From positions 1-6,938 of the forward strand of contig JAAHIA010000270.1 in NCBI GenBank assembly GCA_010671975.1: a stretch of 6,938 nt of DNA, read 5' to 3'. Both the position numbers and the translations under genes were made by a program. The notes below the pieces were generated by a model, which worked only from the letters and a program-made list of their open reading frames with translations, searched no databases and was not told the origin of the DNA. The stretch is from Leptolyngbya sp. SIO4C1 (GTDB lineage Bacteria; Cyanobacteriota; Cyanobacteriia; Phormidesmidales; Phormidesmidaceae). The stretch's first letter is position 1; every line of letters begins with the position of its first letter. This document shows positions 1 through 6,938 of this stretch, piece by piece.

Positions 1-1809
1 CGACAGGACTTCATCAGCACTGCACCCACTGAGGTTGACTATGTTGCGGTCTCGCCGGTGCAAATTATTTCAGTGGCTACTTCGCTCATTCCATTCTTGG
101 AGCACGATGACGCCAACCGAGCGCTGATGGGCTCTAACATGCAGCGCCAGGCAGTACCTTTGCTGCGCCCGGAGCGTCCCCTCGTTGGTACGGGTCTAGA
201 AGCTCAGGCAGCGCGCGACTCGGGCATGGTGATTATTAGCGATATCAATGGTGAAGTTTCCTACGTAGACGCTAAGCATATCCGGGTACGCTCTACTGAG
301 GGCAAAGAGTACGTTTACGAGCTGCAAAAGTATCAGCGCTCCAACCAAGACACCTGCCTCAATCAGCGTCCGCTCGTTTTTCAGGGCGATCAGGTAGTGG
401 CCGGACAGGTCTTGGCAGACGGTTCAGCCACTGAGGGCGGCGAAATTGCTCTAGGCCAGAACGTGCTGGTGGTTTACATGCCCTGGGAAGGCTACAACTA
501 TGAAGACGCTATCTTAATTAGCGAACGACTGGTTTATGACGATGTTTACACATCAATTCATATTGAAAAATATGAAATTGAAGCGCGTCAAACTAAGCTT
601 GGTCCTGAAGAAATCACGCGCGAAATTCCTAACGTGGGTGAAGATGCCCTGCGTCAGCTAGATGAAACCGGCATTATTCGCATCGGTGCCTGGGTTGAAT
701 CAGGCGACATTCTAGTCGGCAAGGTCACTCCCAAAGGAGAATCCGATCAGCCTCCTGAAGAAAAGCTGCTCCGCGCCATCTTTGGTGAGAAAGCGCGCGA
801 TGTGCGCGACAACTCGCTGCGGGTGCCCAACGGTGAAAAGGGTCGAGTCGTCGACGTGCGCGTCTTTACTCGAGAGCAGGGAGACGAGCTGCCGCCCGGC
901 GCGAACATGGTAGTGCGGGTCTACGTCGCTCAAAAGCGCAAGATTCAGGTTGGCGATAAGATGGCTGGGCGTCACGGCAACAAGGGCATTATTTCGCGCA
1001 TTTTGCCGATTGAAGACATGCCCTACCTGCCCGACGGTACGCCCATCGATATCGTGCTCAATCCGCTCGGTGTGCCTTCGCGGATGAACGTCGGTCAGGT
1101 GTTTGAATGCCTGCTAGGGTGGGCCGGCGAAAACTTAAATGCGCGATTCAAGATCACGCCGTTCGATGAAATGTACGGCGATGAAACCTCAAAAAATACG
1201 ACGCATGGCAAGCTGCAAGATGCTGCCGCCGCCACTGGTAAGCCCTGGGTATTCAATCCAGAAGATCCTGGCAAGATTCAGCTGTATGACGGGCGTACGG
1301 GCGATCCCTTCGATCGGCCAGTCACGGTCGGCAAAGCCTATATGCTGAAGCTGGTTCACCTCGTAGACGATAAGATTCACGCCCGCTCGACCGGACCGTA
1401 CTCACTGGTGACGCAGCAGCCGCTAGGCGGTAAGGCGCAGCAGGGCGGTCAGCGCTTTGGCGAAATGGAAGTCTGGGCGCTGGAGGCCTTTGGCGCTGCC
1501 TATACCCTACAAGAGCTCTTGACGGTCAAGTCAGACGATATGCAAGGGCGTAACGAAGCGCTGAATGCGATCGTCAAAGGCAAAGCTATTCCTCGTCCGG
1601 GTACGCCCGAATCTTTCAAGGTGCTCATGCGCGAGCTGCAGTCGCTTTGCCTAGACATTGCGGTTCACAAGCTCGAAACCCAAGAGGATGGCACCAGCCG
1701 CGATGTGGAAGTCGATCTGATGTCCGATCCCACCAATCGACGCACGCCGTCTCGTCCCACCTATGAGTCCATCTCTCGTGAAGAAGTAGCAGAGCCTGTC
1801 GAAGAATAG
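1..1809 (+). CDS. rpoB: RNA polymerase beta subunit, C-terminal part (5' end outside window)
   Basis: This is the C-terminal 602 residues of the beta subunit of the core RNA polymerase. The frame is open from base 1 and ends at TAG 1807-1809; the GTG at 58 is internal, because the residues before it (..TEVDYVAVSPVQ) also match the family. The window opens at about E. coli residue 650, so rifampicin clusters I and II lie upstream; the cluster III arginine (E. coli R687, in NMQRQAVP) is at 145-147. Active-site elements are present: the acidic pair in GYNYEDAIL (502-507), the two lysines of VGDKMAGRHGNKG (958-960, 982-984), and HARSTGPYSLV (His at 1378-1380). The clamp-contacting GGKAQQGGQRFGEMEVWAL follows. 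The E. coli-type SI2 insertion is absent: only a short link joins RVFTREQGDELPPGA to the lysine motif. The acidic C-terminal tail (SRPTYESISREEV..) is of cyanobacterial type. It is probably co-transcribed with rpoC1, 89 nt downstream. Identity is secure. Confidence 0.98.
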   Translation, partial: RQDFISTAPTEVDYVAVSPVQIISVATSLIPFLEHDDANRALMGSNMQRQAVPLLRPERPLVGTGLEAQAARDSGMVIISDINGEVSYVDAKHIRVRSTEGKEYVYELQKYQRSNQDTCLNQRPLVFQGDQVVAGQVLADGSATEGGEIALGQNVLVVYMPWEGYNYEDAILISERLVYDDVYTSIHIEKYEIEARQTKLGPEEITREIPNVGEDALRQLDETGIIRIGAWVESGDILVGKVTPKGESDQPPEEKLLRAIFGEKARDVRDNSLRVPNGEKGRVVDVRVFTREQGDELPPGANMVVRVYVAQKRKIQVGDKMAGRHGNKGIISRILPIEDMPYLPDGTPIDIVLNPLGVPSRMNVGQVFECLLGWAGENLNARFKITPFDEMYGDETSKNTTHGKLQDAAAATGKPWVFNPEDPGKIQLYDGRTGDPFDRPVTVGKAYMLKLVHLVDDKIHARSTGPYSLVTQQPLGGKAQQGGQRFGEMEVWALEAFGAAYTLQELLTVKSDDMQGRNEALNAIVKGKAIPRPGTPESFKVLMRELQSLCLDIAVHKLETQEDGTSRDVEVDLMSDPTNRRTPSRPTYESISREEVAEPVEE

Positions 1810-1824
1810 CAGCTGCTCAGCTAG

Positions 1825-1849
1825 CGCCTAGAGCTGTTTGCTCTAGGCG
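1825..1849 (+). repeat. Perfect 10-bp inverted repeat (hairpin) in the rpoB-rpoC1 spacer
   Basis: The left arm CGCCTAGAGC (1825-1834) and right arm GCTCTAGGCG (1840-1849) are exact reverse complements around a 5-nt loop, TGTTT. The stem starts 16 nt after the rpoB stop codon. It is followed by ACGTTTCTC, not a run of T, so it does not look like a strong intrinsic terminator. It could act as a weak attenuator, an RNA-processing site or a 3' stabiliser of the rpoB message; the sequence alone does not decide. A 10-nt palindrome, AGCAGCTGCT (1808-1817), lies just upstream and overlaps the rpoB stop. Confidence 0.8.
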
Positions 1850-1883
1850 ACGTTTCTCAACCTAGTGCAGCGCATCATTAATC

Positions 1884-1888
1884 AAGGA
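1884..1888 (+). promoter_or_regulatory. Ribosome binding site of rpoC1
   Basis: AAGGA is followed by a 10-nt spacer before ATG 1899. It is a recognisable Shine-Dalgarno match and supports this ATG, which also gives the usual RpoC1 N-terminus (MPKLEQRFDYVKIG). Confidence 0.65.
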
Positions 1889-1898
1889 AGCAAGAAGA

Positions 1899-3773
1899 AT
1901 GCCGAAGTTAGAACAGCGGTTTGACTACGTCAAAATTGGATTGGCTTCTCCGGAGCGAATTCGTCAGTGGGGGGAACGGACTCTGCCGAACGGCATGCTG
2001 GTTGGCGAAGTGACCAAGCCTGAGACTATTAACTACAGAACGCTCAAGCCAGAAATGGACGGGCTGTTTTGTGAGCGCATTTTTGGCCCAGCCAAAGACT
2101 GGGAGTGCCACTGTGGTAAGTATAAGCGCGTGCGCCACCGGGGTATCGTCTGCGAGCGATGCGGCGTTGAGGTCACCGAGTCTCGGGTGCGGCGTCACCG
2201 CATGGGCTATATCAAGCTAGCTGCGCCAGTAGCGCATGTTTGGTATCTCAAAGGCATTCCTAGCTACATTGCTATTTTGCTGGACATGCCGCTGCGCGAC
2301 GTTGAGCAGATTGTTTACTTCAATGCCTACGTTGTCCTTGATCCGGGCAATGCCGATAGCCTCAGCTACAAGCAGCTGCTCAGCGAGGATCAGTGGATCG
2401 AAATCGAAGACCAGCTCTACGACGAAGATTCCAACCTAGTTGGCATCGAAGTTGGTATTGGTGCAGAAGCCCTACAGCAGCTGCTGCAGGATCTCGATCT
2501 AGAAACCGAAGCTGAAAAGCTGCGAGAAGAAATCGCCGTTGCCAAAGGGCAAAAGCGTGCCAAGCTGATTAAGCGGCTGCGCGTCATTGACAACTTTATT
2601 GCTACGGGGTCTCGCCCAGACTGGATGGTCTTGGACGTAATTCCGGTGATCCCACCCGATCTGCGGCCGATGGTACAGCTTGATGGCGGCCGATTTGCTA
2701 CCTCTGACCTCAATGACCTGTATCGTCGCGTAATCAACCGCAATAATCGACTGGCGCGCCTGCAGGAGATTCTGGCCCCTGAAATTATTGTTCGCAACGA
2801 AAAGCGAATGCTGCAGGAGGCCGTTGACGCCCTGATTGACAACGGGCGCAGAGGGCGAACGGTGGTTGGGGCTAACAATCGTCCTTTGAAGTCGCTATCT
2901 GACATTATCGAAGGTAAGCAGGGGCGCTTCCGGCAGAACCTTTTGGGTAAGCGGGTTGACTACTCTGGCCGTTCAGTTATCGTGGTGGGTCCCAAGCTCA
3001 AGATTCACCAGTGCGGCCTGCCTCGAGAAATGGCCATCGAACTCTTTCAGCCTTTTGTGATTCATCGCTTGATTCGGCAGGGATTGGTCAACAACATCAA
3101 AGCTGCCAAAAAGCTGATTCAGCGAAACGACGCCAGCGTTTGGGAGGTGCTTGAAGAAGTCATCGAGAGCCATCCCGTCCTACTCAACCGAGCGCCTACG
3201 CTCCACCGTTTAGGGATTCAAGCATTTGAGCCAATTCTGGTAGAAGGGCGCGCCATTCAGCTACATCCGCTCGTTTGCCCAGCCTTTAATGCCGACTTCG
3301 ATGGTGACCAGATGGCAGTTCACGTACCGCTATCGCTGGAATCGCAGGCAGAGGCACGGCTGCTGATGCTGGCCTCTAATAACGTGCTGTCGCCGGCTAC
3401 CGGACGGCCAATTATCACGCCAAGCCAGGATATGGTTCTAGGCTGCTACTATCTCACTGCTGAGAATCCCTATCAGCAGGAAGGGTCCGGACAGTACTTT
3501 GCCAATATGGACGATGCGGTGGTTGCCTATGAGCAGGGCATTGTTGGCCTACATGCCCATATTTGGCTGCGATTTGACGGGTCAGTTGAGACCGACGAAG
3601 CCGATGATGTGCCAGTTGAGGTCAATCAAAACGAAGACGGTGGCACCACAAAACTATTCAAGTTTCGACGAGTTCGGGAAGATTCTGAAGGCAATTTGAT
3701 TTCACAATACATTCAGACGACGCCCGGTCGCATCATCTACAACAAGACGATTCTCAATGCGCTAGCAGGCTAA
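1899..3773 (+). CDS. rpoC1: RNA polymerase subunit gamma (N-terminal part of beta', RpoC1)
   Basis: This is the N-terminal half of the split beta' subunit, complete at 624 residues, the usual cyanobacterial RpoC1 length. It supplies the catalytic Mg site and most of the clamp. The zinc-binding module is C70, C72, C85, C88 (CHCGKYKRVRHRGIVCERCG), at the same numbers as in E. coli beta'. The sigma-contacting clamp-helix region begins after RPDWMVL (residue 239) and runs through TSDLNDLYRRVINRNNRL. The switch and active-centre segment includes LLGKRVDYSGRSVIVVGP and NRAPTLHRLGIQAFEP. The invariant NADFDGDQMAVH loop has its three Mg-chelating aspartates at D466, D468 and D470 (3294-3308). The protein ends at ..TPGRIIYNKTILNALAG, before the rim-helix region that opens RpoC2. 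The start is supported by an AAGGA site and by homology. It sits between rpoB (89 nt) and rpoC2 (106 nt) and is presumably in the same transcript. No damage is visible. Confidence 0.98.
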   Translation: MPKLEQRFDYVKIGLASPERIRQWGERTLPNGMLVGEVTKPETINYRTLKPEMDGLFCERIFGPAKDWECHCGKYKRVRHRGIVCERCGVEVTESRVRRHRMGYIKLAAPVAHVWYLKGIPSYIAILLDMPLRDVEQIVYFNAYVVLDPGNADSLSYKQLLSEDQWIEIEDQLYDEDSNLVGIEVGIGAEALQQLLQDLDLETEAEKLREEIAVAKGQKRAKLIKRLRVIDNFIATGSRPDWMVLDVIPVIPPDLRPMVQLDGGRFATSDLNDLYRRVINRNNRLARLQEILAPEIIVRNEKRMLQEAVDALIDNGRRGRTVVGANNRPLKSLSDIIEGKQGRFRQNLLGKRVDYSGRSVIVVGPKLKIHQCGLPREMAIELFQPFVIHRLIRQGLVNNIKAAKKLIQRNDASVWEVLEEVIESHPVLLNRAPTLHRLGIQAFEPILVEGRAIQLHPLVCPAFNADFDGDQMAVHVPLSLESQAEARLLMLASNNVLSPATGRPIITPSQDMVLGCYYLTAENPYQQEGSGQYFANMDDAVVAYEQGIVGLHAHIWLRFDGSVETDEADDVPVEVNQNEDGGTTKLFKFRRVREDSEGNLISQYIQTTPGRIIYNKTILNALAG

Positions 3774-3780
3774 GGCACAG

Positions 3781-3811
3781 GCTGTGGGCTTACCAGCATA
3801 CGGCTCACAGC
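3781..3811 (+). repeat. Imperfect inverted repeat in the rpoC1-rpoC2 spacer
   Basis: GCTGTGGGC (3781-3789) can pair with GCTCACAGC (3803-3811): eight Watson-Crick pairs and one G-U, around a 13-nt loop. It starts 7 nt after the rpoC1 stop. No T-run follows, so it is not a typical intrinsic terminator. Its position matches that of the hairpin after rpoB, but the two sequences are unrelated. Its role is unknown, and pairing by chance is possible for a stem of this quality. Confidence 0.5.
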
Positions 3812-3862
3812 TAAATGCTTTCAGCGCTCATCGCCAATACATTCAATACAGCAACCGCACGA

Positions 3863-3867
3863 TAGGG
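3863..3867 (+). promoter_or_regulatory. Weak candidate ribosome binding site of rpoC2
   Basis: TAGGG lies 12 nt before ATG 3880, within GATAGGGATAAAAACTAGC. The match to AAGGAG is partial and the spacing is long, so it supports this start only weakly. Many cyanobacterial genes lack a good Shine-Dalgarno site, so this is not evidence against the start. Confidence 0.3.
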
Positions 3868-3879
3868 ATAAAAACTAGC

Positions 3880-6800
3880 ATGGCAGATCGAGGCCCCGAA
3901 CAAGCTCAGCCGATTATGTTCCGTAATCGCACCATTGATAAAAAGCAGCTCAAGAATTTGATGTCTTGGTCATTTGCCCATTATGGAACGGCGCGTACCG
4001 CGCAGATGGCAGATGAAATCAAAGATCTTGGCTTTAGATACGCAACTCGCGCCGGTGTTTCCATCAGCGTTGAAGATTTGCAGGTTCCCCCCAGCAAGCG
4101 AGCGCTGCTAGCCGCTGCTGAAGACGATATTCGCACGACTGAAGAGCGCTATACTCGCGGCGAAATTACTGAGGTTGAGCGATTTCAGAAAGTCATTGAC
4201 ACTTGGAACGGCACCAGCGAAGAGCTCAAGGATGAAGTTGTTCGCAACTTTAAGCTGAACAATCCGCTGAACTCTGTCTACATGATGGCGTTCTCAGGTG
4301 CTCGAGGTAATATCTCTCAGGTGCGCCAGCTAGTGGGGATGCGCGGCCTGATGGCGAATCCGCAGGGCGAAATTATCGACCTGCCGATTAAAACCAACTT
4401 CCGCGAAGGGCTCACCGTAACTGAGTATGTCATTTCCTCCTACGGTGCACGCAAAGGCCTAGTCGATACGGCGCTGCGAACGGCCGACTCTGGCTATTTG
4501 ACTCGTCGTTTGGTAGATGTCTCTCAAGATGTCATCATTCGAGAAATTGACTGCGGCACCGAGCGCGGTATCCCGCTGAGCAGTATGACAGATGGTGATC
4601 GGGTGCTGATTGCGCTGGAAGATAAGCTGGTAGGCCGCGTTCTCGTCGAAGACGCACTCCACCCTGAAACCGGTGAGGTCGTCATTGAGCGCAATCAGCC
4701 AATTTCGCCTGAGATTGCTAAAAAAGCCGCTAAGGCCGGTGTTGAGCGGGTGATGGTCCGTTCCGCCTTGACCTGTGAAGCGGCGCGTTCCGTCTGTCAG
4801 CACTGCTATGGCTGGAGTTTGGCTCATTCGCACATGGTCGATCTGGGTGAAGCCGTAGGTATTATTGCGGCGCAGTCAATTGGCGAGCCTGGAACGCAGC
4901 TGACGATGCGAACGTTCCACACGGGTGGAACCTTCACCGGTGAGATGGCGCCCCAGATTCGAGCCAAGATTGCCGGTCAGCTGAAGCTTCCCAAGCAGCT
5001 GCGCAGCCGTGCGTTCCGGACCCGTCATGGGGAAGATGCTTTAGTGATTGAGTCCAATGCTGAAGCGGTGATTGAGGGCAGCGGCAAGCCGCAAAAGTTC
5101 TCGCTGCCGCAGGGCTCTATTCTATTTGCTCACGAGGGAGAGCCGCTGGCGGTGGGTCAGCTAATTGCTGAGCTGCCAACCAGCGGTCGTGTTCGTAAAG
5201 TTACCGAAAAAGCGAGTAAAGACGTTACTTCCGACCTTTCAGGAGAAGTCCTATTTTCAGGGTTAGTTCAGGAAGAGAAGAAAGACCGGCAGGGCAATAC
5301 GACTCGCTTAGCTCAGAGAGGCGGCCTGCTGTGGGTACTGTCTGGAGAAGTGTATAACCTCCCCCCTGGAGCGGAGCCGGTGGTTAAAAACGGCAACCAG
5401 ATTGAGGCCCAAGGTATCTTGGCCGAAACCAAGCTGGTGACCGAACGCGGTGGCATCGTTCGTCTGCCAAACAAAGAAGATGGTAAAGGCGGACGAGAAG
5501 TTGAAATCATCACGGCTTCGGTGCTGCTAGACCAGGCGCAGGTCGAGATGGAAAGCGGCCAAGGGCGCGAGCACTACTTCATTGAGACATCTCATGGGCA
5601 GCGCTTTTCGCTGATTGCCACACCTGGCACTAAGGTCTCTAGCGGACAGGTTGTGGCTGAGCTGGTCGATGACACCTATCACACTCAGACGGGCGGCATC
5701 ATCAAGTTCTCTGGGGTCGAAGTTGCAAAGCGCGGCAAGGCCAAGCAGGGATATGAGGTAACTAAGGGCGGTACGCTGCTGTGGATTCCGGAGGAGTCTC
5801 ACGAAGTTAACAAGGATATCTCGCTGCTGCTGGTGGAAGACGGTCAGTTTGTAGAAGCAGGTACAGAAGTTGTAAAAGATATCTTCTGTCAGACCAGCGG
5901 CGTGGTTGAGGTAACTCAGAAGAACGATATCTTGCGCGAAATCGTCATTAAGCCGGGTGATATTCACATGGTGGATACGCCGGATGATGTGGCTGGCAAG
6001 GACGGCGTCTTAGTCAGCGCTGGTGAGACAGTGATGCCGGGGGTAACCGCCGAAGATCTGCGCTATGTAGAATATGTTGAAACGCCTGAAGGGGCTTCTT
6101 TGCTGCTGCGCCCGGTGCATGAGTTTGAGGTACCTGACGAGCCGTCTATTCCTAGCCAAGATTCAGTCAGCGACAGCGGCGACAATTCGATTCGGCTGCG
6201 AGCAGTGCAGCGCATCTTCTTCAAAGATGGCGATCGCGTTAAGTCCGTTGAAGGCTTAGAACTGCTGCGGACGCAGCTAGTGCTGGAAATCAACGAAGAA
6301 GCAACTCAGCTAACAGCTGATATCGAGCTCGCGCCTGATGCCGAAGATAGCGACATCATGCGGCTGCAGCTAGTAATTCTAGAGTCGCTGGTGATCCGGC
6401 GCGATGTGGCCGCCGATCAAACTCAGGGTAGTACACACACGCGACTCTTGGTCGAAGATGGTCAGGAAATTGAACCGGGTGCGGTGGTTGCTCGCACTGA
6501 AATCCAGTGTAAAGAAGCAGGAGAGGTGCGGGGCATCCGCGAAGACGTTGAAGCCATTCGACGGATTCTCGTGGTGCGCGATGCCGATCGGATTGCGGTT
6601 AACATTGCCGGCAAGTCGCCTGTGGTCAAGGTTGGCGACCTGATTGTCGATGGCCAAGAGGTCGCTGCAGGCATCGTCACTGAAGAATCGGGGCAGGTTG
6701 TCGCAGTCAAAGACGAGACGGTGGTGCTGCGGCTAGCGCGCCCCTACCGCGTCTCGACCGGTGCCGTACTGCACATCGAAGATGGCGATTTGGTACAGCG

Positions 6801-6938
6801 CGGCGATAACCTGGTGCTGCTGATCTTTGAGCGCGCCAAGACCGGCGATATTATCCAGGGTCTGCCTCGGATTGAAGAACTGCTAGAAGCGAGAAAGCCC
6901 AAAGAAGCCTGCATTTTGGCAGAGCGTCCAGGCACGGC
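3880..6938 (+). CDS. rpoC2: RNA polymerase beta' subunit, C-terminal part (RpoC2), 3' end outside window
   Basis: This is the second half of the split beta' subunit. From ATG 3880 the frame is open for 1019 codons and runs off the right edge. In order: the rim-helix region of the secondary channel (about residues 70-109, ..TRGEITEVERFQKVIDTW); the F-loop (YMMAFSGARGN, from 134); the bridge helix (about 181-216, after NFREGL); a second zinc site at C225, C299, C306 and C309, with exactly the spacing of E. coli C814/888/895/898; and the first half of the trigger loop, IGEPGTQLTMRTFHTGG, with M343 and H347 matching E. coli M932 and H936. An insertion of about 640 residues follows, then the second half (GDIIQGLPRIEELLEARKPK). 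The start is less sure than the identity: ATG 3916 (MFRNRTIDKKQ) is nearer to shorter family starts, and the frame also stays open upstream to GTG 3784. The remaining C-terminal part lies beyond the window. Confidence 0.97.
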   Translation, partial: MADRGPEQAQPIMFRNRTIDKKQLKNLMSWSFAHYGTARTAQMADEIKDLGFRYATRAGVSISVEDLQVPPSKRALLAAAEDDIRTTEERYTRGEITEVERFQKVIDTWNGTSEELKDEVVRNFKLNNPLNSVYMMAFSGARGNISQVRQLVGMRGLMANPQGEIIDLPIKTNFREGLTVTEYVISSYGARKGLVDTALRTADSGYLTRRLVDVSQDVIIREIDCGTERGIPLSSMTDGDRVLIALEDKLVGRVLVEDALHPETGEVVIERNQPISPEIAKKAAKAGVERVMVRSALTCEAARSVCQHCYGWSLAHSHMVDLGEAVGIIAAQSIGEPGTQLTMRTFHTGGTFTGEMAPQIRAKIAGQLKLPKQLRSRAFRTRHGEDALVIESNAEAVIEGSGKPQKFSLPQGSILFAHEGEPLAVGQLIAELPTSGRVRKVTEKASKDVTSDLSGEVLFSGLVQEEKKDRQGNTTRLAQRGGLLWVLSGEVYNLPPGAEPVVKNGNQIEAQGILAETKLVTERGGIVRLPNKEDGKGGREVEIITASVLLDQAQVEMESGQGREHYFIETSHGQRFSLIATPGTKVSSGQVVAELVDDTYHTQTGGIIKFSGVEVAKRGKAKQGYEVTKGGTLLWIPEESHEVNKDISLLLVEDGQFVEAGTEVVKDIFCQTSGVVEVTQKNDILREIVIKPGDIHMVDTPDDVAGKDGVLVSAGETVMPGVTAEDLRYVEYVETPEGASLLLRPVHEFEVPDEPSIPSQDSVSDSGDNSIRLRAVQRIFFKDGDRVKSVEGLELLRTQLVLEINEEATQLTADIELAPDAEDSDIMRLQLVILESLVIRRDVAADQTQGSTHTRLLVEDGQEIEPGAVVARTEIQCKEAGEVRGIREDVEAIRRILVVRDADRIAVNIAGKSPVVKVGDLIVDGQEVAAGIVTEESGQVVAVKDETVVLRLARPYRVSTGAVLHIEDGDLVQRGDNLVLLIFERAKTGDIIQGLPRIEELLEARKPKEACILAERPGT
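4930..6840 (+). other. SI3-type insertion inside the RpoC2 trigger loop
   Basis: About 637 residues (RpoC2 351-987) lie between the two conserved halves of the trigger loop. This is far larger than the E. coli SI3 (under 200 residues) and matches the large cyanobacterial SI3. From knowledge of the family, this insertion forms an elongated arm of sandwich-barrel-hybrid-motif (SBHM) domains on the outside of the enzyme, reaching towards sigma in initiation complexes. The sequence fits: it is rich in beta-type residues and carries at least seven degenerate copies of a unit of the form DGxxVxxGxxL..SGxV. Copies lie near 5113-5199, 5368-5466, 5593-5709, 5818-5913, 6442-6537, 6622-6708 and 6751-6834. 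A Ser/Asp-rich, probably flexible segment (PSIPSQDSVSDSGDNS) lies at about 6148-6189. The domain boundaries are my estimates. Confidence 0.88.
6230..6237 (+). repeat. HIP1 octameric palindrome
   Basis: GCGATCGC, the highly iterated palindrome common in many cyanobacterial genomes, occurs inside rpoC2 (codons for GDRV). It is the only exact copy I found here. It supports a cyanobacterial origin but has no assigned function at this site. Confidence 0.85.

Noticed and set aside
58..1809. An independent 583-residue gene starting at GTG 58
   Set aside because: The frame is open to base 1 and the residues before GTG match RpoB, so the gene is cut by the window edge.
1825..1860. Rho-independent terminator after rpoB
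   Set aside because: The stem is strong, but the sequence after it (ACGTTTCTC) has no T-run, and termination here would cut off rpoC1 and rpoC2.
2417..2905. A 162-residue reading frame on the minus strand
   Set aside because: It is antisense to highly conserved rpoC1 codons, is Ser/Arg-rich as expected of a shadow frame, and resembles no known family.
3774..3879. A promoter for rpoC2 in the spacer
   Set aside because: No convincing -35/-10 pair is visible; the A-rich GATAAAAA lies too close to the start to count as evidence.
3774..3879. The rpoC1/rpoC2 boundary as a frameshift or nonsense mutation in a single rpoC gene
   Set aside because: RpoC1 has its normal length and ending, RpoC2 starts with the usual rim-helix region, and a 106-nt spacer separates them; this is the normal cyanobacterial split.
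4459..4833. A 124-residue minus-strand reading frame opposite rpoC2
   Set aside because: It overlaps the bridge-helix and zinc-site codons of rpoC2, so constraint on the + strand explains the sequence.
5527..5967. A 146-residue minus-strand reading frame opposite rpoC2
   Set aside because: It lies wholly inside the continuous rpoC2 frame, with no RBS or recognisable domain; it is a by-product of rpoC2 codon composition.
1..6938. Mobile elements, CRISPR arrays, tRNAs or a defence or biosynthetic system
   Set aside because: About 97% of the window is accounted for by three housekeeping polymerase genes, and I found no long direct repeats, terminal inverted repeats or tRNA-like folds in the two short spacers.

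Overview
The window is a stretch of a cyanobacterial RNA polymerase operon in the order rpoB (3' part), rpoC1 (complete), rpoC2 (5' part), all on the + strand. The diagnostic sign is that the beta' subunit is encoded by two separate genes, with an insertion of roughly 640 residues inside the trigger loop of the second. This split occurs in cyanobacteria and their plastid descendants. The moderate-to-high G+C, the lack of introns, the single HIP1 octamer (GCGATCGC) and the bacterial-style spacing favour a free-living cyanobacterium over a plastid. Genus cannot be fixed from what is visible; a filamentous or unicellular Synechococcales-type lineage is only a guess.

Layout: bases 1-1809 are the C-terminal 602 codons of RpoB, open from the left edge. 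Bases 1810-1898 are an 89-nt spacer with a perfect 10-bp hairpin and an RBS. Bases 1899-3773 encode RpoC1 (624 aa). Bases 3774-3879 are a 106-nt spacer with a second, weaker stem. Bases 3880-6938 are RpoC2, 1019 full codons with no stop, running off the right edge just after the trigger loop resumes.

The three proteins are parts of one enzyme. RpoB supplies the acidic pair and the two lysines near the active site. RpoC1 supplies the Mg-binding NADFDGD loop, the sigma-binding clamp helices and the first zinc site. RpoC2 supplies the rim helices, bridge helix, second zinc site and trigger loop. Every catalytic and zinc-binding residue I could check is present, so the genes look functional.

I see no mobile element, CRISPR array, tRNA, defence system or foreign gene, and no new system. 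The points worth a second look are the two intergenic hairpins, the repeat architecture of the trigger-loop insertion, and the choice of rpoC2 start.
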